Shown piece by piece: positions 6,001-7,008 of a stretch of 7,008 nucleotides of DNA. Each line of letters opens with the position of its first letter. Position 1 is the stretch's first letter. The DNA comes from Paludibacter sp. (GTDB lineage: Bacteria > Bacteroidota > Bacteroidia > Bacteroidales > Paludibacteraceae): the NCBI GenBank assembly GCA_028748945.1, contig JAQTOL010000170.1, positions 1 to 7,008 of the forward strand, in the 5' to 3' direction. Below the pieces are notes generated by a model, which was given only the letters and a program-made list of their open reading frames with translations, was not told the DNA's origin and did no database searches. A program made the position numbers and the translations under genes.

Positions 6001-7008
6001 ATGGAAGAAAAAATAAAAAAAATGCCCCGGAAAAATGTGATTGAAAACCAAATGCTTGTCATTTTCGGGTCGAATGGTGATTTGTCTAAACGGAAGTTGT
6101 TACCGGCTATTTTTCAATTATATCTCGACGATTTACTCCCCGAAAACTTTATATTGATAGGTGCCGGTAGTCAGGAAAAAGACGAGGCAACCAATCGCGC
6201 TGAAGTAAATGAATCGTTACTTCAATATGCAAAGGCAGCATCTGTTGCCGAATCAGATAAATTACAGGCTTTTTTACAACGATTGTATTATATCAAAATA
6301 AATAATCAAAATGAAGAAGATTTTGAAGCTTTAAAAAACTATATCGAACATCTTTCAGTCAGTTTGGAGGTACCTAAGAATATTATTTATTATTTCTCCA
6401 TTCCTCCTTTTTTATACGAAGTGGTGGCTGCTCATTTGGTTACTTACGGATTAAATACGGAAGAAGATGGCTGGAAACGGATTATTGTGGAAAAACCTTT
6501 CGGATATAGTCTGGAAACGGCTATTGATTTAGACAATAAACTGCGTACGGGTTTTAATGAAGATCAAATTTATCGTATTGACCATTACTTAGGAAAAGAA
6601 ACCGTTCAGAATATCATGGTAACGCGTTTCTCCAATGGATTTTTCGAGCCGATATGGAACCGTAAATATGTTGACCGGATAGAAATTACTGCTGCCGAAA
6701 GAATTGGAGTTGAAAACCGTGGAGGATATTATGACACATCGGGTGCCATGCGCGACATGATTCAGAATCATTTAATGCAGGTGCTGGCCATCATCGCCAT
6801 GGAACCACCTTCCATTTTCGATTCCGAATCCATTCGTAACGAAACGGTGAAAGTCCTGCAGGCTTTGCGTCCGATTCGTACGGCCGAAATTCCGAACTAT
6901 GTTGTGCGTGGACAATATATTGCTACAGAAGTTGATAATATATTGCAGGAAGGCTACCGTCAGGAGAAAAATGTGGCTCCAAATTCTAAAACCGAGACTT
7001 TTGTCGCC
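6001..7008 (+). CDS. zwf: glucose-6-phosphate 1-dehydrogenase, 3' part missing
   Basis: Zwf oxidises glucose 6-phosphate to 6-phosphogluconolactone with NADP+ (or NAD+), the entry step of the oxidative pentose phosphate pathway, in the cytoplasm. The first 336 residues are visible, of roughly 490-515 usual for the family. The Rossmann nucleotide motif GxxGDLxxRK appears as GSNGDLSKRK (23-32), and EKPFG is at 164-168. The substrate site RIDHYLGKE is at 192-200, and EPIWNRKYVDRIEIT is at 216-230. RGGYYDTSGAMRDMIQNHL (240-258) contains the catalytic base H257, placed 62 residues after H195 exactly as in the Leuconostoc enzyme (H178 and H240). The ATG at 6001 is the first after an in-frame stop at 5986-5988. 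A downstream ATG (6022) would drop seven residues, so the exact start is not certain. The gene stands directly after corA; gnd, its frequent neighbour, is not upstream. A downstream pgl cannot be checked. Confidence 0.95.
   Translation, partial: MEEKIKKMPRKNVIENQMLVIFGSNGDLSKRKLLPAIFQLYLDDLLPENFILIGAGSQEKDEATNRAEVNESLLQYAKAASVAESDKLQAFLQRLYYIKINNQNEEDFEALKNYIEHLSVSLEVPKNIIYYFSIPPFLYEVVAAHLVTYGLNTEEDGWKRIIVEKPFGYSLETAIDLDNKLRTGFNEDQIYRIDHYLGKETVQNIMVTRFSNGFFEPIWNRKYVDRIEITAAERIGVENRGGYYDTSGAMRDMIQNHLMQVLAIIAMEPPSIFDSESIRNETVKVLQALRPIRTAEIPNYVVRGQYIATEVDNILQEGYRQEKNVAPNSKTETFVA

Noticed and set aside
6589..6771. 60-codon minus-strand frame inside zwf
   Set aside because: It is antisense to the conserved active-site region of zwf.
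1..7008. CRISPR array, insertion sequence ends, tRNA/rRNA genes, sigma-54 promoters
   Set aside because: No regularly spaced long repeats, transposase, tRNA-like cloverleaf, rRNA sequence or TGGCAC-N5-TTGC element was found on either strand.

Overview
The window looks like chromosomal DNA from a member of the Bacteroidota, probably of the order Bacteroidales. Four observations support this. Several start regions carry close matches to the Bacteroidota -7 promoter element TAnnTTTG. There are no convincing Shine-Dalgarno sequences. One gene encodes a seven-helix membrane protein fused to an AraC-type DNA-binding domain. Another encodes a lipoprotein built from YD-like repeats. Base composition is moderately AT-rich, and the non-coding stretches are very AT-rich. 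The genus cannot be fixed from what is visible.

Left part (1-1860, minus strand): an NtrC-type response regulator, cut off by the window edge after its receiver domain and the first residues of its AAA+ domain, lies downstream of a complete purD (purine biosynthesis). No terminator is visible in the 86 bp between them, so read-through from purD is possible. The purD start is internal to the longest open frame, and a promoter-like element sits just upstream of it.

Middle part (1861-4708): a 419 bp gap holds a perfect 16-bp palindrome, a structured leader-like segment that ends in an orphan 19-codon reading frame, and a perfect 12-bp hairpin. The next pair is divergent. A membrane-bound AraC-family regulator runs leftward and a YD-repeat lipoprotein runs rightward. 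They share a 238 bp control region with promoter-like elements for both directions and direct repeats spaced 20-21 bp apart. A strong intrinsic terminator closes the lipoprotein unit.

Right part (4709-7008, plus strand): a CorA-family magnesium/divalent cation channel whose signature reads GTN instead of GMN, followed after 91 bp by zwf (glucose-6-phosphate dehydrogenase), which is cut off by the window edge.

Most of the window is ordinary housekeeping DNA. The parts most worth a second look are the divergent regulator/lipoprotein pair with its repeated sites, the orphan structured leader, and the CorA signature change. Nothing here can be claimed as a new system from sequence alone.
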